Source of the DNA: Ulva prolifera
Lineage: Eukaryota; Chlorophyta; Ulvophyceae; Ulvales; Ulvaceae
Assembly: GCA_023078555.1 (NCBI GenBank)
Contig: CM041196.1
Span: 5,467,658-5,531,657 of the forward strand
Reading direction: 5' to 3'
DNA length: 64,000 bases
Shown here in pieces: positions 34,388-45,654 of the stretch. The notes below the pieces were generated by a model. It saw nothing but the letters and a program-made list of their open reading frames with translations, was not told where the DNA came from and did no database searches. The translations under genes were made by a program, and so were the position numbers. Each line of letters opens with the position of its first letter. Position 1 is the stretch's first letter.

Positions 34388-37300
34388 ATGGCTGCATCCA
34401 TGCTGCCCGCCGCCGTGGCAATGCCCCTCTTGCCGGACCACTCCGGGGCCCCCCGTACGATCGACAGCCTGCGAGATGCTGCTCTGGCGGCTCTGGCTTC
34501 AGCACGCGACGCCGGCGGTGGCGCTGCGCGCGTGCTGACACACTTGCGGCCGCTGCAGCCGGGCCTCCGGCAGCTTGCGCTGCAGGCCGCCTGTGCCAGC
34601 AGCGGCCCGCCGCAAGCAACGAGCGCACCGCCGTGCCCTCCCGATGCTGAGGCGTCTCCGTCCGCGGAGGGTGCTGTAGCTGACAGTTCTGCAGCGCGGC
34701 CTGCGCTGAATCCATCTGCGCCTTGCGCCGCGAGATGGGGGAGGCTTCCAGAAGAATCGGCGTTGTTTGGGGAACCGCTGGCCGTCGAAAAGACCCCCAT
34801 CGACCCCCCCGAGCAGCCACATCCGCTGCCCGTCCTTGCCGATTCAACAAACAGCCAGCCACAGACGCACGCGTGCGCAGCGGCAGAGGCCGCCGGCCCT
34901 CCAGATGATCCACAAACAGAAGTCGGTAGCAAACAGAGCCCGACGGCGGACTTCATCGTCCGTACATGTGCGGCGAAGCGCAGCGCGCTGCTGCGCATGC
35001 TGCGCGGGCCCCCCGACTCCGGCGAAGGCGCAGCACAGGAGGCCACAGCGTGCTCGCCGAGCAGCAGCTGGCCTCCCGGTGGCGGCGATGCCGCGGCTCA
35101 CGTGCTGAGCGAAGACGATGTACAGCGGCTGGCCGCGTCGGTCGCGCAGATCGTGCGCAGCACGCGCAGCAGCTCAGCCCGCCCGACCGCGACAGGCGGC
35201 AGTGTGTTGGGGGGTGGTGTGCCCAGCAACGGCGTGGCCGCAGCGCACGTCTGTGCGATTGTACGGCAGACTCTCGGCGAAAAGTGCGTGCACAATGGTC
35301 CACGTGGTGCACCGGGGGGTCCTGACAGCACCCCCGATACCGGGAACGCTGCCAGCGTGGTGGCGGCAGTCCTTTCGCGCCTCAGGCTTCCGCATGACGC
35401 CACTGAACCCACTCTCATTGACCTCGTGATGCCCGAACTGCCCGCAGCGTCCACTGCTCCCGTTGCCGTTGCGGCTGCACAGTCCGGGAACCTCGCAGAG
35501 ATTGCCGCGGCATCAGTGAGCCCAGCACGCCCAGCACACAGCACTCCCGAGGAGCACTGCGTTGCCGCGGTCGTGGCGTTCCTTGCGGGGGACATCCAAG
35601 CCGGCGCAGTGGACGCAGGCCGCCTGCCTGGCAGCGCAGCGTGGTGGTGTGCTGCGTGTGCTGTGGAGCAGAGCACGTGCGGGGGCCATGCATGCGGCGT
35701 GCATGCGCTGGGATGTGTGCGGGCCGGGCTCTGCGCGGCGGCTCTGCATTGCGCGGACGCGATTGCGCAGCGCGCGATGCTGATGCCGCAGCAGCGCACG
35801 CATGAGGTCGATGCATTCACCGGCCGCCCTTCCGGGCCTGCAGGCGGCAGTGTGGTCACCGCAGCCCTGGTGGGGCGCCTCTTCCAGGCGGCGCTGCAGC
35901 ACACCTGGGCTGCACTCCGGGAATGTGATGAATCAGAGCGCTCTGCGCTGCTCTCCACACTGCTCCCTGGTGCGTTCTGCGACGTGGTGGGCGGGCATGG
36001 TTCTGAGGCGGGCCCACTCCCGATGCTACGTGCTGTGCTGCGCGACGCGCGGCAGGCCCCTGCACTCTCGGCCGCGCTTGCAGCAGTCGCAAACACCCTG
36101 ACCCTCGAGCACGCTGCGCCCGGCAAGCAGTTGCAGGGTGGTGCGCTTGTGGCCGGTCCCGAGTGGGAGGCACGGGCGGCCGCGGCGATCGCCTCAGCGC
36201 TCGCCCCCGCAGCGGCGGTCGCCGGGGTGGCGGCAGTGTCAGCACACATCTGGCGCCTCGCGGCCGCGCAGCCGCTGCACGCTCACTGCTGGGCGGCCGC
36301 CTGCGGAGCCCTTGCTGCGCCGCAAACAGGCGCAGCGGTGGACGCCGCGGCCGCCTGGGCGGCAGGGGTCCGGCGCGACGTGGCCATGGGCCGCCTCGAG
36401 GCAGACGCGCCGCGCCGCGCGGCCACACTCACCGCCGCCGCGATTTGCGCGGCTCCAGCTCTGGTTCCGCTCGGCGACTTCGTCAGCATCTCCCTGCTGC
36501 CGCTGCTGGAGGCCACCTCAGCCGGGCCGCCCGGGGCGCTCCTCGGCATCCTCGGATGCTTAAATGCGGCCGTTACTGGCGCTGCTGGGCCCGAGGGGTT
36601 CTGTACCAGCGTCGGCGACCCGATCGCGGTGCGGACAGCATGCGCAGCAGCGCGCTGCGCCGCCGGGAGGTGGGGGTGGTACCGCGCCACTGGCCACGCG
36701 CCGGCATCAGGACAAGTCGAGCCGCAGATGCTACGCGCCCAGGCCGATGGCGCCGCGCTCGCGGAGACGCTGCTGTCCGCGCTCCTCACCCGGCCCCCGC
36801 CCACCCCGCACACAGCCGTCGCCGCCGCCTCTGAGGTGCTTGCTGCGCGTGCTGGGCGCAGCAGCGCGTGCTGTGTGCACGAGGCCGCAGTGCTGGCTCC
36901 GCTGTGCAGGCACATGCATGCGCACGTGCTGCGCGCTGCGCTGCGTTCCGGCGACCGCAGCATCGCCCGGCAGCTACTGCGCATTGCCCGTGACCTCGAG
37001 GAGCTGGATCGCCGCTGCCTCTCCGTTCACCAGGTCTTGTCGTCCGTCCGAGGAGGGCACAGCACGGCACAGCACACCGCGGTCAGCGTCAGCCATGCCC
37101 CGCACCTCCACATCATCGCTGACTTCCTCATCACGTCATCGTTGACGCAGGCCCCTCCACCCGCAGGCAGACCTCTCCAACAGCACAGCAGTGCCACCGC
37201 GACCGGCCACATTCCGCAGCACGCAGCAGCGGCGCATGCAATCAATAGCCCCCAGCTTGCACAAGGCCCCACGGAATTTGGAAGCATCCTGCCCAGCAAA

Positions 37301-38395
37301 GAATCAGATGACGCAGGCAGCACGCCCGTTTCGGCCGCTGATCAAGGCGACCGGCTGCATTCCGCAGCACACAGCGTGCTGCAGCAGCTCCCGCAGCAGG
37401 CACATGCCGCAGCTGCTGAGCAGCTCACTTGTGTGGTGTCTCTTCTGCTACCAGAGTACCCTGCAGACAAGCCCCAGCACCTGCTCGACGCCCTCATAGA
37501 GCTCCGCCGCGTGCTGTGCTGCGCTGGGCGGGAGCCTGACGGCACAAGCACACAAATTGCAAGCATGCTCGGATTTGACGCCCGCTTCTGCGCCGAGACG
37601 CGTGCTGTGGCGGTTACAGGCGCCGCGATCCTCCGGCTTGCGTCGCGGTCTGCAGGCTTGAGTCCCTGTGTCGCCGCGCTGTGTGCTGGGCCGCCGTCCC
37701 AGCGTGATCAGGAGAAGCGCCCGGCGGGTGCGGTGGAGGCCGGTGATGCTGACACTGGCCACACGTGGGCGCATGCATGGGTGGCCCATGCTGATGGCAA
37801 TGCCGGCTCTGCGGCGATCACCGCCGCGGTGAGGGTGCTGTGTGCGCTGTGCCTGCACGTCGCAGAGGGTGGTGGCTCCGCAGCACAGCGCGCCGTGCAA
37901 TCAGATGCGCCTGACAGCGCACACTCTACGCCGGTCAGAGACAGCAGCGGTGACGGCGATGGCGCGGCGGCGTGGCGTGCTGTGGCCGCCCGTCTGCTGC
38001 GGGGCGCCTCGGTCGCGCAGCAGCTGTGCGGCACTGTTCGCGCCCTGACGGCACAGGCTGGGTCCGCCCGGGCCGACCTAGGGGGGTTCCGCGCAGCGTT
38101 CCTGAAGCTTCTAGATGCTGCCGCTGGCGACGCGGCACAGCTGCGCGCGGCACTCGCTCCCGACCGCGCCCCAGTTGGTCAGCCCCTTGTCAGTGGGGCT
38201 GCTGGTGGAGGGGGGGAGGACGGCGGAGATTCTTGCGGGAGTCACGGGGTGGGGGGATTGGGCAGGGGTGCGGTGTGGTGTGTGTGCGAGCGGGCGTGTG
38301 TCGGTGTGGCTGACAGCCTCCGGACGCTGCCTGCCGAGGTGTCAGGGGATCTCGAGGGCCTCCTGGAGGACCTGGTAGCAGACTGGCGTGCTTGA
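34388..38395 (+). CDS. intronless 1,335-aa alanine-rich protein of unknown function
   Basis: One uninterrupted frame of 1,336 codons starts MAASMLPAAVAMPLLPDH and ends EGLLEDLVADWRA. The frame is open upstream to 34154, so the start could be earlier, but ATG 34388 opens the first sequence that looks protein-like. The composition is very rich in Ala, with Leu, Arg and Cys (blocks such as AAWAAGVRRDVAMGRLEA). That suggests a long alpha-helical, perhaps HEAT/ARM-like, solenoid, with disordered Ser/Pro segments near residues 60-200 and 970-1060. I see no catalytic motif and no membrane segment. It is the only large gene here without introns; its neighbours have 2-19 exons. That could mean retrocopy origin or a conserved single exon. 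Function unknown. Confidence 0.7.
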   Translation: MAASMLPAAVAMPLLPDHSGAPRTIDSLRDAALAALASARDAGGGAARVLTHLRPLQPGLRQLALQAACASSGPPQATSAPPCPPDAEASPSAEGAVADSSAARPALNPSAPCAARWGRLPEESALFGEPLAVEKTPIDPPEQPHPLPVLADSTNSQPQTHACAAAEAAGPPDDPQTEVGSKQSPTADFIVRTCAAKRSALLRMLRGPPDSGEGAAQEATACSPSSSWPPGGGDAAAHVLSEDDVQRLAASVAQIVRSTRSSSARPTATGGSVLGGGVPSNGVAAAHVCAIVRQTLGEKCVHNGPRGAPGGPDSTPDTGNAASVVAAVLSRLRLPHDATEPTLIDLVMPELPAASTAPVAVAAAQSGNLAEIAAASVSPARPAHSTPEEHCVAAVVAFLAGDIQAGAVDAGRLPGSAAWWCAACAVEQSTCGGHACGVHALGCVRAGLCAAALHCADAIAQRAMLMPQQRTHEVDAFTGRPSGPAGGSVVTAALVGRLFQAALQHTWAALRECDESERSALLSTLLPGAFCDVVGGHGSEAGPLPMLRAVLRDARQAPALSAALAAVANTLTLEHAAPGKQLQGGALVAGPEWEARAAAAIASALAPAAAVAGVAAVSAHIWRLAAAQPLHAHCWAAACGALAAPQTGAAVDAAAAWAAGVRRDVAMGRLEADAPRRAATLTAAAICAAPALVPLGDFVSISLLPLLEATSAGPPGALLGILGCLNAAVTGAAGPEGFCTSVGDPIAVRTACAAARCAAGRWGWYRATGHAPASGQVEPQMLRAQADGAALAETLLSALLTRPPPTPHTAVAAASEVLAARAGRSSACCVHEAAVLAPLCRHMHAHVLRAALRSGDRSIARQLLRIARDLEELDRRCLSVHQVLSSVRGGHSTAQHTAVSVSHAPHLHIIADFLITSSLTQAPPPAGRPLQQHSSATATGHIPQHAAAAHAINSPQLAQGPTEFGSILPSKESDDAGSTPVSAADQGDRLHSAAHSVLQQLPQQAHAAAAEQLTCVVSLLLPEYPADKPQHLLDALIELRRVLCCAGREPDGTSTQIASMLGFDARFCAETRAVAVTGAAILRLASRSAGLSPCVAALCAGPPSQRDQEKRPAGAVEAGDADTGHTWAHAWVAHADGNAGSAAITAAVRVLCALCLHVAEGGGSAAQRAVQSDAPDSAHSTPVRDSSGDGDGAAAWRAVAARLLRGASVAQQLCGTVRALTAQAGSARADLGGFRAAFLKLLDAAAGDAAQLRAALAPDRAPVGQPLVSGAAGGGGEDGGDSCGSHGVGGLGRGAVWCVCERACVGVADSLRTLPAEVSGDLEGLLEDLVADWRA

Positions 38396-39759
38396 GCAGC
38401 TGTGTGTGTGGGCGACGAGAAGCACAACGGTGACGTTCGTGCATGCTCTCGGCGCCCGGAGATCATGTGGCTTTCTTCGTTCAGCCCGATCTGAGCCATG
38501 CCCGACCTGGCCAGCTGGTGCATCGCGACGGTCTCGAACGGGCCTCAGTCGAGTAGCTGGTGGTGGAGGTGGCATGCGGAGGCCGATTCGCAGCAAGTGT
38601 TGATGTGGATCTTGCCGGCGTGAATGAACGGCGCACTCACGCTGTAGCGATGTAGATATGTTGTGGTAGACGTGACCAGAGTCTTGATTCATAATAAGGA
38701 AATCTCCCGGCTGCACAAGCAACTTCCTATGTCTGGCAGAATGCTCTTTGGTCGCAAATGGGGAGGCTTGGAATTAATTCCTGGTGCCGGGTACGTTTCA
38801 GAGTTTTGGATAGTGAGAGGTGGCGGGAGTGTCCTGAGGGGCCATGCCTGTTGCCGCGATGTGCAGTCTTCGGCTGACTGCAGAGTGACACGGCAGAGCA
38901 GCGTTTGTCCTGCAGCTCGATGAGCGTTGCATGTCTGTCTTGAGCGTGTACGGAGCAGCTGCTGTGCAGCTACGGCTGAAACGACCCTTACTATGGCGAG
39001 GCGCTCTGCCTGTGACACATTAGGATGTAAGCTGTTATGTGCAGCAACAGGTCCACATGGGCACGCGCCATTGCATGGCCACGCGCCAAGGCTCTTTCAG
39101 AGCTGTTCAACCAGCAAATCTCAAAATGTTAAAGGACCAGGCAGCTGACACACAACCGCAAAGCAGCGGCTCACACGCCGCAGAACTGCAACCTTGAGGT
39201 AGCATGAGCAGCTCTCCACTGCGTGTTCCAATTTGCATGTGTCCCCTTTTGGCAATGACATCTGCCTTTGACTCACGGCCGCATGTGCCCGTGACATATG
39301 CAGCATGCTCGACCATGCATGTGTGCATGGTGATCACTCACAGTGACTCTGGCAGAGCTGTACGCAGGCTGTGACCGACAGCACCGCTAACCACCATGCT
39401 GCGGACCGCTTCTGCATGCCAGTGGCGGGCAGCAGGCATTGCGACCCGTCACTCGGTGAGCTGCCAGCTGGTGACTGCAGCTGGCTGGACACATATGTTT
39501 TGCACACACACTGAAGACCACAAGCTTACACGGTCACACCACCAGGGCCGCATGCGACGATGCGTCACACCTCCACGGCGTGCGCTGGTTCTCCACAAGG
39601 CCACAGGTGTCATCATCTTACAACAGCCGCGCAGCTCAGTCGCACCGGCAGGCCATGGCACCGTGTGATGCTACATCGAGAACTCGACAGGGTCCCCCGG
39701 TGGCCAGGCTCAGACCACCATTGGAGATGCCACACCATCGAGCCGCCGCCGCCGCCTGT

Positions 39760-39800
<41 letters not shown>

Positions 39801-40362
39801 ATGCTTGCACCTCCAACGCAGAACAACCTCAGCCTAGCACACCTCTCTAAAGCGGATCTCGAGATACATACCATTATTTCCACCGTGTCGCCGCCGACAC
39901 GTCAGTTAGCCTCTGCTGCTTGCACGGTGGCATTGCCGTGACACCAGAACACACATTACAGCCGCTCTCTTCACAACGCACACTGCCGTCCTCGCACCCT
40001 ACTCTGTGACACCGCGCGCTCGTGCACAAGCGCATGTGCAGCCCAGCCAGTGCAGGACCACAGCCACCCGCATGGCCATGCCAATGCACAAACATGCCGC
40101 CATAAAAAGTCAAACACAACCTCTGCCTCCCTGCGCCATTCGCCAAAGGGGCCCCAATCCACCGGTCTGCAAAGTGTCTCTGCACTGATCAGAGCATGCG
40201 GACTGCTGACACGAGGGCCATGCACCCACATCTTCCGCCTCGGGACACGGGAAGCAATCCCCCCCTGGGATGCTCCCACCCAGCCAGTGTTTCTCCCCTC
40301 CCCCGGCCCAGAGAGCTACAGTCGCAGAGGCCTTTGGGCCTGCCGCGCGTGTACGCGCCACG
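38396..40362. other. intergenic, about 2 kb
   Basis: This lies between two convergent genes. One minus-strand stretch at about 38640-38770 reads KLLVQPGDFLIMNQDSGH and continues HNISTSLQ before a GTGAGT donor. It looks exon-like, but I found no partner exons. A 34-C run is at 39766-39799. Nothing else is supported. Confidence 0.45.
39766..39799 (+). repeat. poly-C run (34 C)
   Basis: Thirty-four consecutive C preceded by a CCGCCGCCGCC stretch, in intergenic DNA. The exact length is subject to sequencing error. Confidence 0.85.
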
Positions 40363-43077
40363 TCAGCGCGGCTGCTCCATCACGAGCGTGAGGTACACGG
40401 CCTGGAAGACCGCGTAGAAGGCGAGCATGCCGACGGCGGCGACGCGCGTGAGGCGCCACCTCAGCAGCGGCATCAGCGCGAGGTGGCGGAACACCGACAC
40501 GACGGCAAAGCCGATCGCGACCTGCAGCGGCAGGCCGGGGTCGAAGCGCACGGGGCCGTGCAGCGCGACGGCGAGGAGGAAGGTGAAGCCGAGGCCGCCG
40601 ATGAGTGTGAAGAGGGGCGACGCGAAGGTCGCGGCAACGGCCATGCTCGGCAGCCCGGCGTGCGCGAGGCTCACGTCCGAAATGAAGTCCGGCGACGAGT
40701 TGACCCACGCGAGCACCGTCACCCCGAGCATGCGCTGCGACGCCGCGTGGATGTAGCCGAGCACCTGCATGCTGCGCGTGCTGTGCGTGCTGTGCGTGCT
40801 GTGTGCATGACAGAAGAGGTGTGCGTGTGAAGACGCAATGCCGTGGTGAAGCCCGGCCGTGACTTGTGGGCTGTGTGCTGCGTGCTGTGCGCGCTGTGGC
40901 GGGGCAGGTACCCTGCGCGAGCAAACGAATTGCGGTCGTTTTTGCAGGGAGGTGAACCGCGGCTCTGGCGGAGGGGAGTGTGCACCTTCCACGCGCGCAC
41001 CATCTCGGCCGAGAGGATGTTCATCCACAGCACGCTCATGCAGAAGGCCATGACGGTGAAGAAGCCGGTGAGGACGCCGCGGTGGCGGCCGTCGGCGGGG
41101 TACAGCGCCGCGGTCAGCATCGACGCGAAGCCGCTACACACGGCACCGTACAGCAGCGCGTCGCCGTTGAGAGGCGAGCCGCCGCTCAGCGCGAGCCGCT
41201 TCACAAGCACCACGAACAGCGGCGCGGTCACCGGGAGGAGCACCGCGCTCGTGCGCGGGTACCGGGAAGCTCCCGCCGTCGCAACCTCCGGCATCGTGAG
41301 GCGCGCGAGCCAGCGAAGCGGCGTCTGCAACACTGCAAGCAAACTCGGCTTCGCATCGCCAGCGCCGCGGCCGCCGCTGCCGTCGGCATTCGCCGCATCG
41401 CCCGGCTCGGTGTCGGCGCCGTTCCCGCCGAGCGAGAGGGTCGCTTCGTCGAGGAGAGGTGCGGCAGTGGAGTCCGAGGGCGCCTCCGCCGCGGATAGGG
41501 TTTCGGGGCCGCTGGAGGTGCGCTCAAAGATTGCGATGTAAGCGACAAACACGCAGTAGTATGCGACCATGGTGAGGGCCTCCCGAAGCGAGATCTGCAG
41601 CACCGACACACAGGTCACCGCTGCTGACTCAGCAGTCAGGCCCCCTGGCCGGGAGCAGCAACTGAGACCGGCGATTGGCGCGGCTCAGGCGGCAGGGGCG
41701 GATGCGCACCATACCATCAGCAGCGATGAGAGATACCAGCAGAGTTGCGCCGCAGTAGAAGCCTACGTCCCGCAGGAAGGCCCCCTTCTCAATCTCAACG
41801 GGGCTGCCGCGGCCACCGACAAACACCACAAACGCGAGCACCACGTTGCTCACGAACAGGCCGCCTCCGATCGGCTCGCCGACGGCGATCGGGATTGAAG
41901 ACGCGTCCATCTGCAGCACACAGCACGCTTCAGGGTCGGGCCGTCCGCACATGCCGCACGTGGAATCGGGGCTGCTCCGGGATGGTCTGGGGCGGCCGTC
42001 AAGTGTACTGCCTTGAGACAGCAGCACAGAGGCTGCACAGTGGAGCAGTTCAACAGCCTGCGGTGCGGTGCGGCGTGGCGGGTATGTGTGATTCAATGGA
42101 CACAAACGGCATTGGATCGGTGCGGGCGTCGACGGGCGGTGGTGGTGTGTTACGGTCGCTGCTGTGGGGGTGGGTGGGGGCGGAACTGCAGTTGCGGTGC
42201 ACATTTGCGTGCATCAGCACGTGTGGTGTGCACTGGTTTTGTGGTGGTGGTGGCTGGAGGGCACCTGCGCGACTGCCGCGATCTGCGTGAAGAAGTCCGG
42301 GGCGCCGTTGCCGAGGGAGAGCAGCGTGGCGCCGGCGACGTTGGGCGGCAGGCGCAGGAAGTCCGAGATGACCTCGAGCGCCGGGCAGAAGAAGCGCTGC
42401 GTGACGACCATCAGCATCAGCAGCAACACCACGATCCAGGAGAACTGCAGCACATGGCTGAGGAGGCGCCTGCACTGGCAGCTGCTGCTGTTCAGGAGCG
42501 CTAGGTTAAGGCGCCGCAGCACCCAGGCGCCCGAGTTGTATGTATGCATGTATAGATGCGTAGCCGATTCTGTAGGGTCATGGGTAGCTCTGGCAGCTGA
42601 GACTGACCGAGACGGGGCTGTTTCAACTGTTTGCAGCAAAGTACATGGAGTAGGCTGCATGAGACTGGACCGCTGCTGGCTGGTGACTGGCAGCCGCTGG
42701 GATGCGAGACACGTGTTCAGCGATACACGAGGCTCACTTTTGCTTGCTGTCTGAACCTGGCACGGAGAGTCTGGGTGAGTGGGGGAGGGCCGTGGCGCTG
42801 TCGAAGCTGGGAACGGCACTTTCGGTACTAGGCTGCGCGGATTGTGCCCACAGTGTCAGCGCAGAAGATAAAATAATGAGACGCACTGATCTCCCAGCAC
42901 ACAGTAGTGGATCTCCAGGTACGGGACGAGGCCGGTGTGTTCACCGCATATTCTGCCGTGGTCCATCACGTACTGGCATTGCAGATGCGGCTCGATCGCC
43001 CAGGGCATGCAGTACTCATCTGGACTTCTGCTGGCGTCTTCCAGGGTCATGGAGCGGATGCTGTCCATGAGGTGCAT
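40363..43077 (-). CDS. cation/calcium exchanger, NCLX/CCX type
   Basis: A membrane antiporter that exchanges Ca2+ for Na+, K+ or H+. Five exons keep frame: 42887-43077, 42265-42487, 41710-41910, 40986-41594 and 40363-40764, giving 541 aa, close to the usual length for the family. The N-terminal Cys-rich stretch (CQYVMDHGRICGEHTG, then YLEIHYCVLGD) is typical of the NCLX/CCX group. The first alpha repeat has the canonical GNGAPDFF near residues 123-130. The second reads LGVTVLAWVNSSPDFISDV (around 422-440), where the family normally has GNSxGD. Here N, S and D are kept, but G and the IG pair are replaced. A Ser/Gly/Asp-rich cytosolic loop lies between the repeats (about 230-300). Hydrophobic segments fill the rest. 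The target membrane (mitochondria, vacuole or plasma membrane) cannot be read from the sequence. Confidence 0.85.
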
Positions 43078-43673
43078 CGTGGCCGCTTGCTGCGAAGCAC
43101 TGGGCGCTTGGAACGGGCTCGCAGAAAGCAGCTGGGGTTGTGATGACCATCGGCTGTGCCAAGCGGCGACACTTGCTTTAGACGACTACAATCACGGGAT
43201 ACGATCACGATGGACAGGTTGCATCGAACTGTAATGAGTTGCGCGACGAATGCGTAATTACTTTCAAGCAGGGCGGGGGGAATCACCGCAGTGTCGTGCC
43301 AGGCGTGTCGACCCACAGAGCTCTGCAAGAGCACCCACGCTTAGGCCGCACGTACAGCCCGCTCATCAATCATCCATAGGGCATTCTTCACTACTTCGCG
43401 TTGGTGTGCTGGTGCTCATCTCGTTGCTCGGGATTGGTCTACCGAGATTGTGCGAGCGGGATAATGTGTGTGGCTAGAAGAGGCTGTCATCTGATTCATC
43501 CGCATTCACACATGCTGCTGACGGTGCACTTGCATAACAGACATCGGCCTTGGAAAGCAGAATGGCCGACACGGATCTTCATATTGACGTCTTACCAAGG
43601 GGATTCTCCAACTCCAAGCAGGCTAGCGCATCCTCCTGGAACCTTCCGAACGCAAAGTCAGTAGGCAAGCAAG
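43078..43673. promoter_or_regulatory. divergent intergenic region, exchanger and MLF genes
   Basis: About 600 bp separate the start of the exchanger on the minus strand and the MLF gene on the plus strand, so both promoters must lie here or nearby. I recognise no TATA box or defined site. Confidence 0.4.
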
Positions 43674-45654
43674 ATGGACGATCCTTTCATGCACATGCAC
43701 CGCCAGATGCAGCAAATGCAGCAAGTGATGATGTCTGGGTTCCCTATGATGCAAGGTTTTCCTGACCCGTACCGAGCAGCGCATCAGCGCCAGGTATGTC
43801 GTCAACGCGAGGCGTCGCCAAGTCATCATTGTATTTCTCATGAATAGCCCTCCAGTCGCTTACATCCAAATCCTCGTGTTCAGGGACCGCAGTATGAAAC
43901 TGGTGCGCCTCATGTGGAAGAAGTGTACGACGACGAGCCAGCTTACAACGGTGCACAAGGCCCCATCGTTGAGGAGCCAGACGGTGTGCAATCTCTCGAT
44001 CTGACGAGATTTGATTTCCCGCAGAGGTATTCCATTCAATTTGTAACTTGACGTCGTTGAGGCATTGTCGCAACTTCAGGACGTCAGCTGTCTTCAGCTC
44101 ATCTGCCGCGCATTTCTGTCTCAGCTGCATCATCTCTGATCACGTTACACACAGCCGCACATGTTGTGTTCATGAATAGAAATTTTCCGTGCATATGCAG
44201 ATCCTCCGCAACCAAGCAGGGGGTATCGTGACCGCGAGCCCCGCCGATCGGCTCAAACTCAGCACAGTCGAGCGCAGATGCATCCAGTCCATGACGCATT
44301 TCAGGGCACGTTCCCTGCATTTGGCGGATTGGGGGGTCTGGGCGCGATGATGAGCATGCCGAACCCCTCCACAGGAAGCTCGTCGTACAGCTACAGCTCC
44401 TTCACCAGCTCAGTCGGTGGACCCGGCGGTACGACGTATCAAGAAACCAAAACACACCGAGTGGGGCCTGGTGGGGTACGTTATCATCCATACGAGTCCC
44501 TTCGTTCCTCTCAGCCTGTCCACTTCAGCCAAGTATCCTTGGCTGACTGAGTGATTCGCCACCTCCATGGGGCCGCTTGACATGACCATGTTCTCATGTT
44601 CATCCATGCGTCCACCTTTGACCCGACACGTCTGGCCTCTCATTCGATTTCTGCCGGCCGTCTATACAATAGTATCACATTTATTCCAGTCGGCCTGCGT
44701 CCGTTGCGGTCTCTCTCTTGATACTTCTGCTCACCCACTACGTGCGGTCCAATCTTATGTTCTAGTACTGCATGGCGTAACCTTTTGAGGTAGTTGCATT
44801 GTGCGCCTGGGCAGACGTCATTCATCCGTGTGTTACTATGAAGGGTCGTGCACAAAACGATGTGTGTCTGTTCATGCCTGGAGGTCAGGCTGTGTTGTGA
44901 ATCTCTCATCATCATGTCTGCAGCTTTGCCAGGTTCTGTCGTTGCAAAGATGCTGAAGGCAGGGTAATTAAGGCATGTTGTGCCGCCTGCACATACAGCA
45001 TCAGCGTGCACCATCCATGCTGCACTCCACAAGCGCGTACAGCGGTATGATACAGTGGTATTGCACCTATCTGGTAGTTCATTCATCAGACTTACATGGC
45101 TGAAAGTAGTAGATGACCGGTCACATGGGCTGACTCTGGCACGGAGTCTGTGCCCTTAGGTCAAGCCTTCTCCTAGGTGCTGCTAGATTTGCAGAAGAAA
45201 CGGCACACATTGCGACCGCAGTATCACAACCTGTACGTAACAAGTCTGGCCGCGTTCTCCAGTCAGATTGCCGCGGCGGTGGCGTGTGCTGAGTCGAGCT
45301 GTGTGGCCGCAGGTGACGGAGTCGAAGCACATGGTGCGCGACGGCCGCCGCGGGGAGGAACGCATGAGCCTCGCGCGCGGCCTCGGCGAGCGCAAGCGCA
45401 CGCTCGAGCAGGCGCGCCGCCACGGCCGTGATATCCACCGCAACGTCCACCTCGAGGGCTTCGCGCGGCCCGAGGACGCGGAGCACTTCGACGACGAGTG
45501 GCAGCGCGCCGCGGGCTCGATGCTCGGCCCGTCGACAGCCGCCCGCCCGCGTCGCTGGGCCGCGCCGCAGCTGGAGTATGCGCCTGCAGCCCGCACTGGC
45601 TCCTGGGGTGACAGCCGGCACCATGACCCCGTGGATCCGGGGCCTCGATATTGA
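43674..45654 (+). CDS. MLF1-like (myeloid leukaemia factor family) protein
   Basis: Four exons join in phase (43674-43793, 43884-43983, 44201-44475, 45313-45654) and give 278 aa, the usual size for the family. The N-terminus is Met/Gln-rich (MDDPFMHMHRQMQQMQQVMM). The middle has the family signature YSYSSFTSSVGGPGG, then TTYQETKTHRVGPGG. The C-terminal part has VTESKHMVRDGRRGEERM, LGERKRTLEQARR and FDDEWQRAAG, matching the MLF core, which ends in a D-E-W motif. MLF proteins bind 14-3-3, chromatin factors or chaperones in animals; the role in protists is unknown. The 837-bp third intron is long for this region. Identification is strong. Confidence 0.85.

Noticed and set aside
35098-36249. 383-codon minus-strand gene opposite the large intronless gene
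   Set aside because: It is the antisense shadow of an Ala-rich, GC-rich coding region. The plus frame is far longer and begins and ends cleanly.
39766-39799. telomere-like or assembly-end repeat
   Set aside because: It is a pure C homopolymer with unique sequence on both sides, and similar runs sit inside introns.
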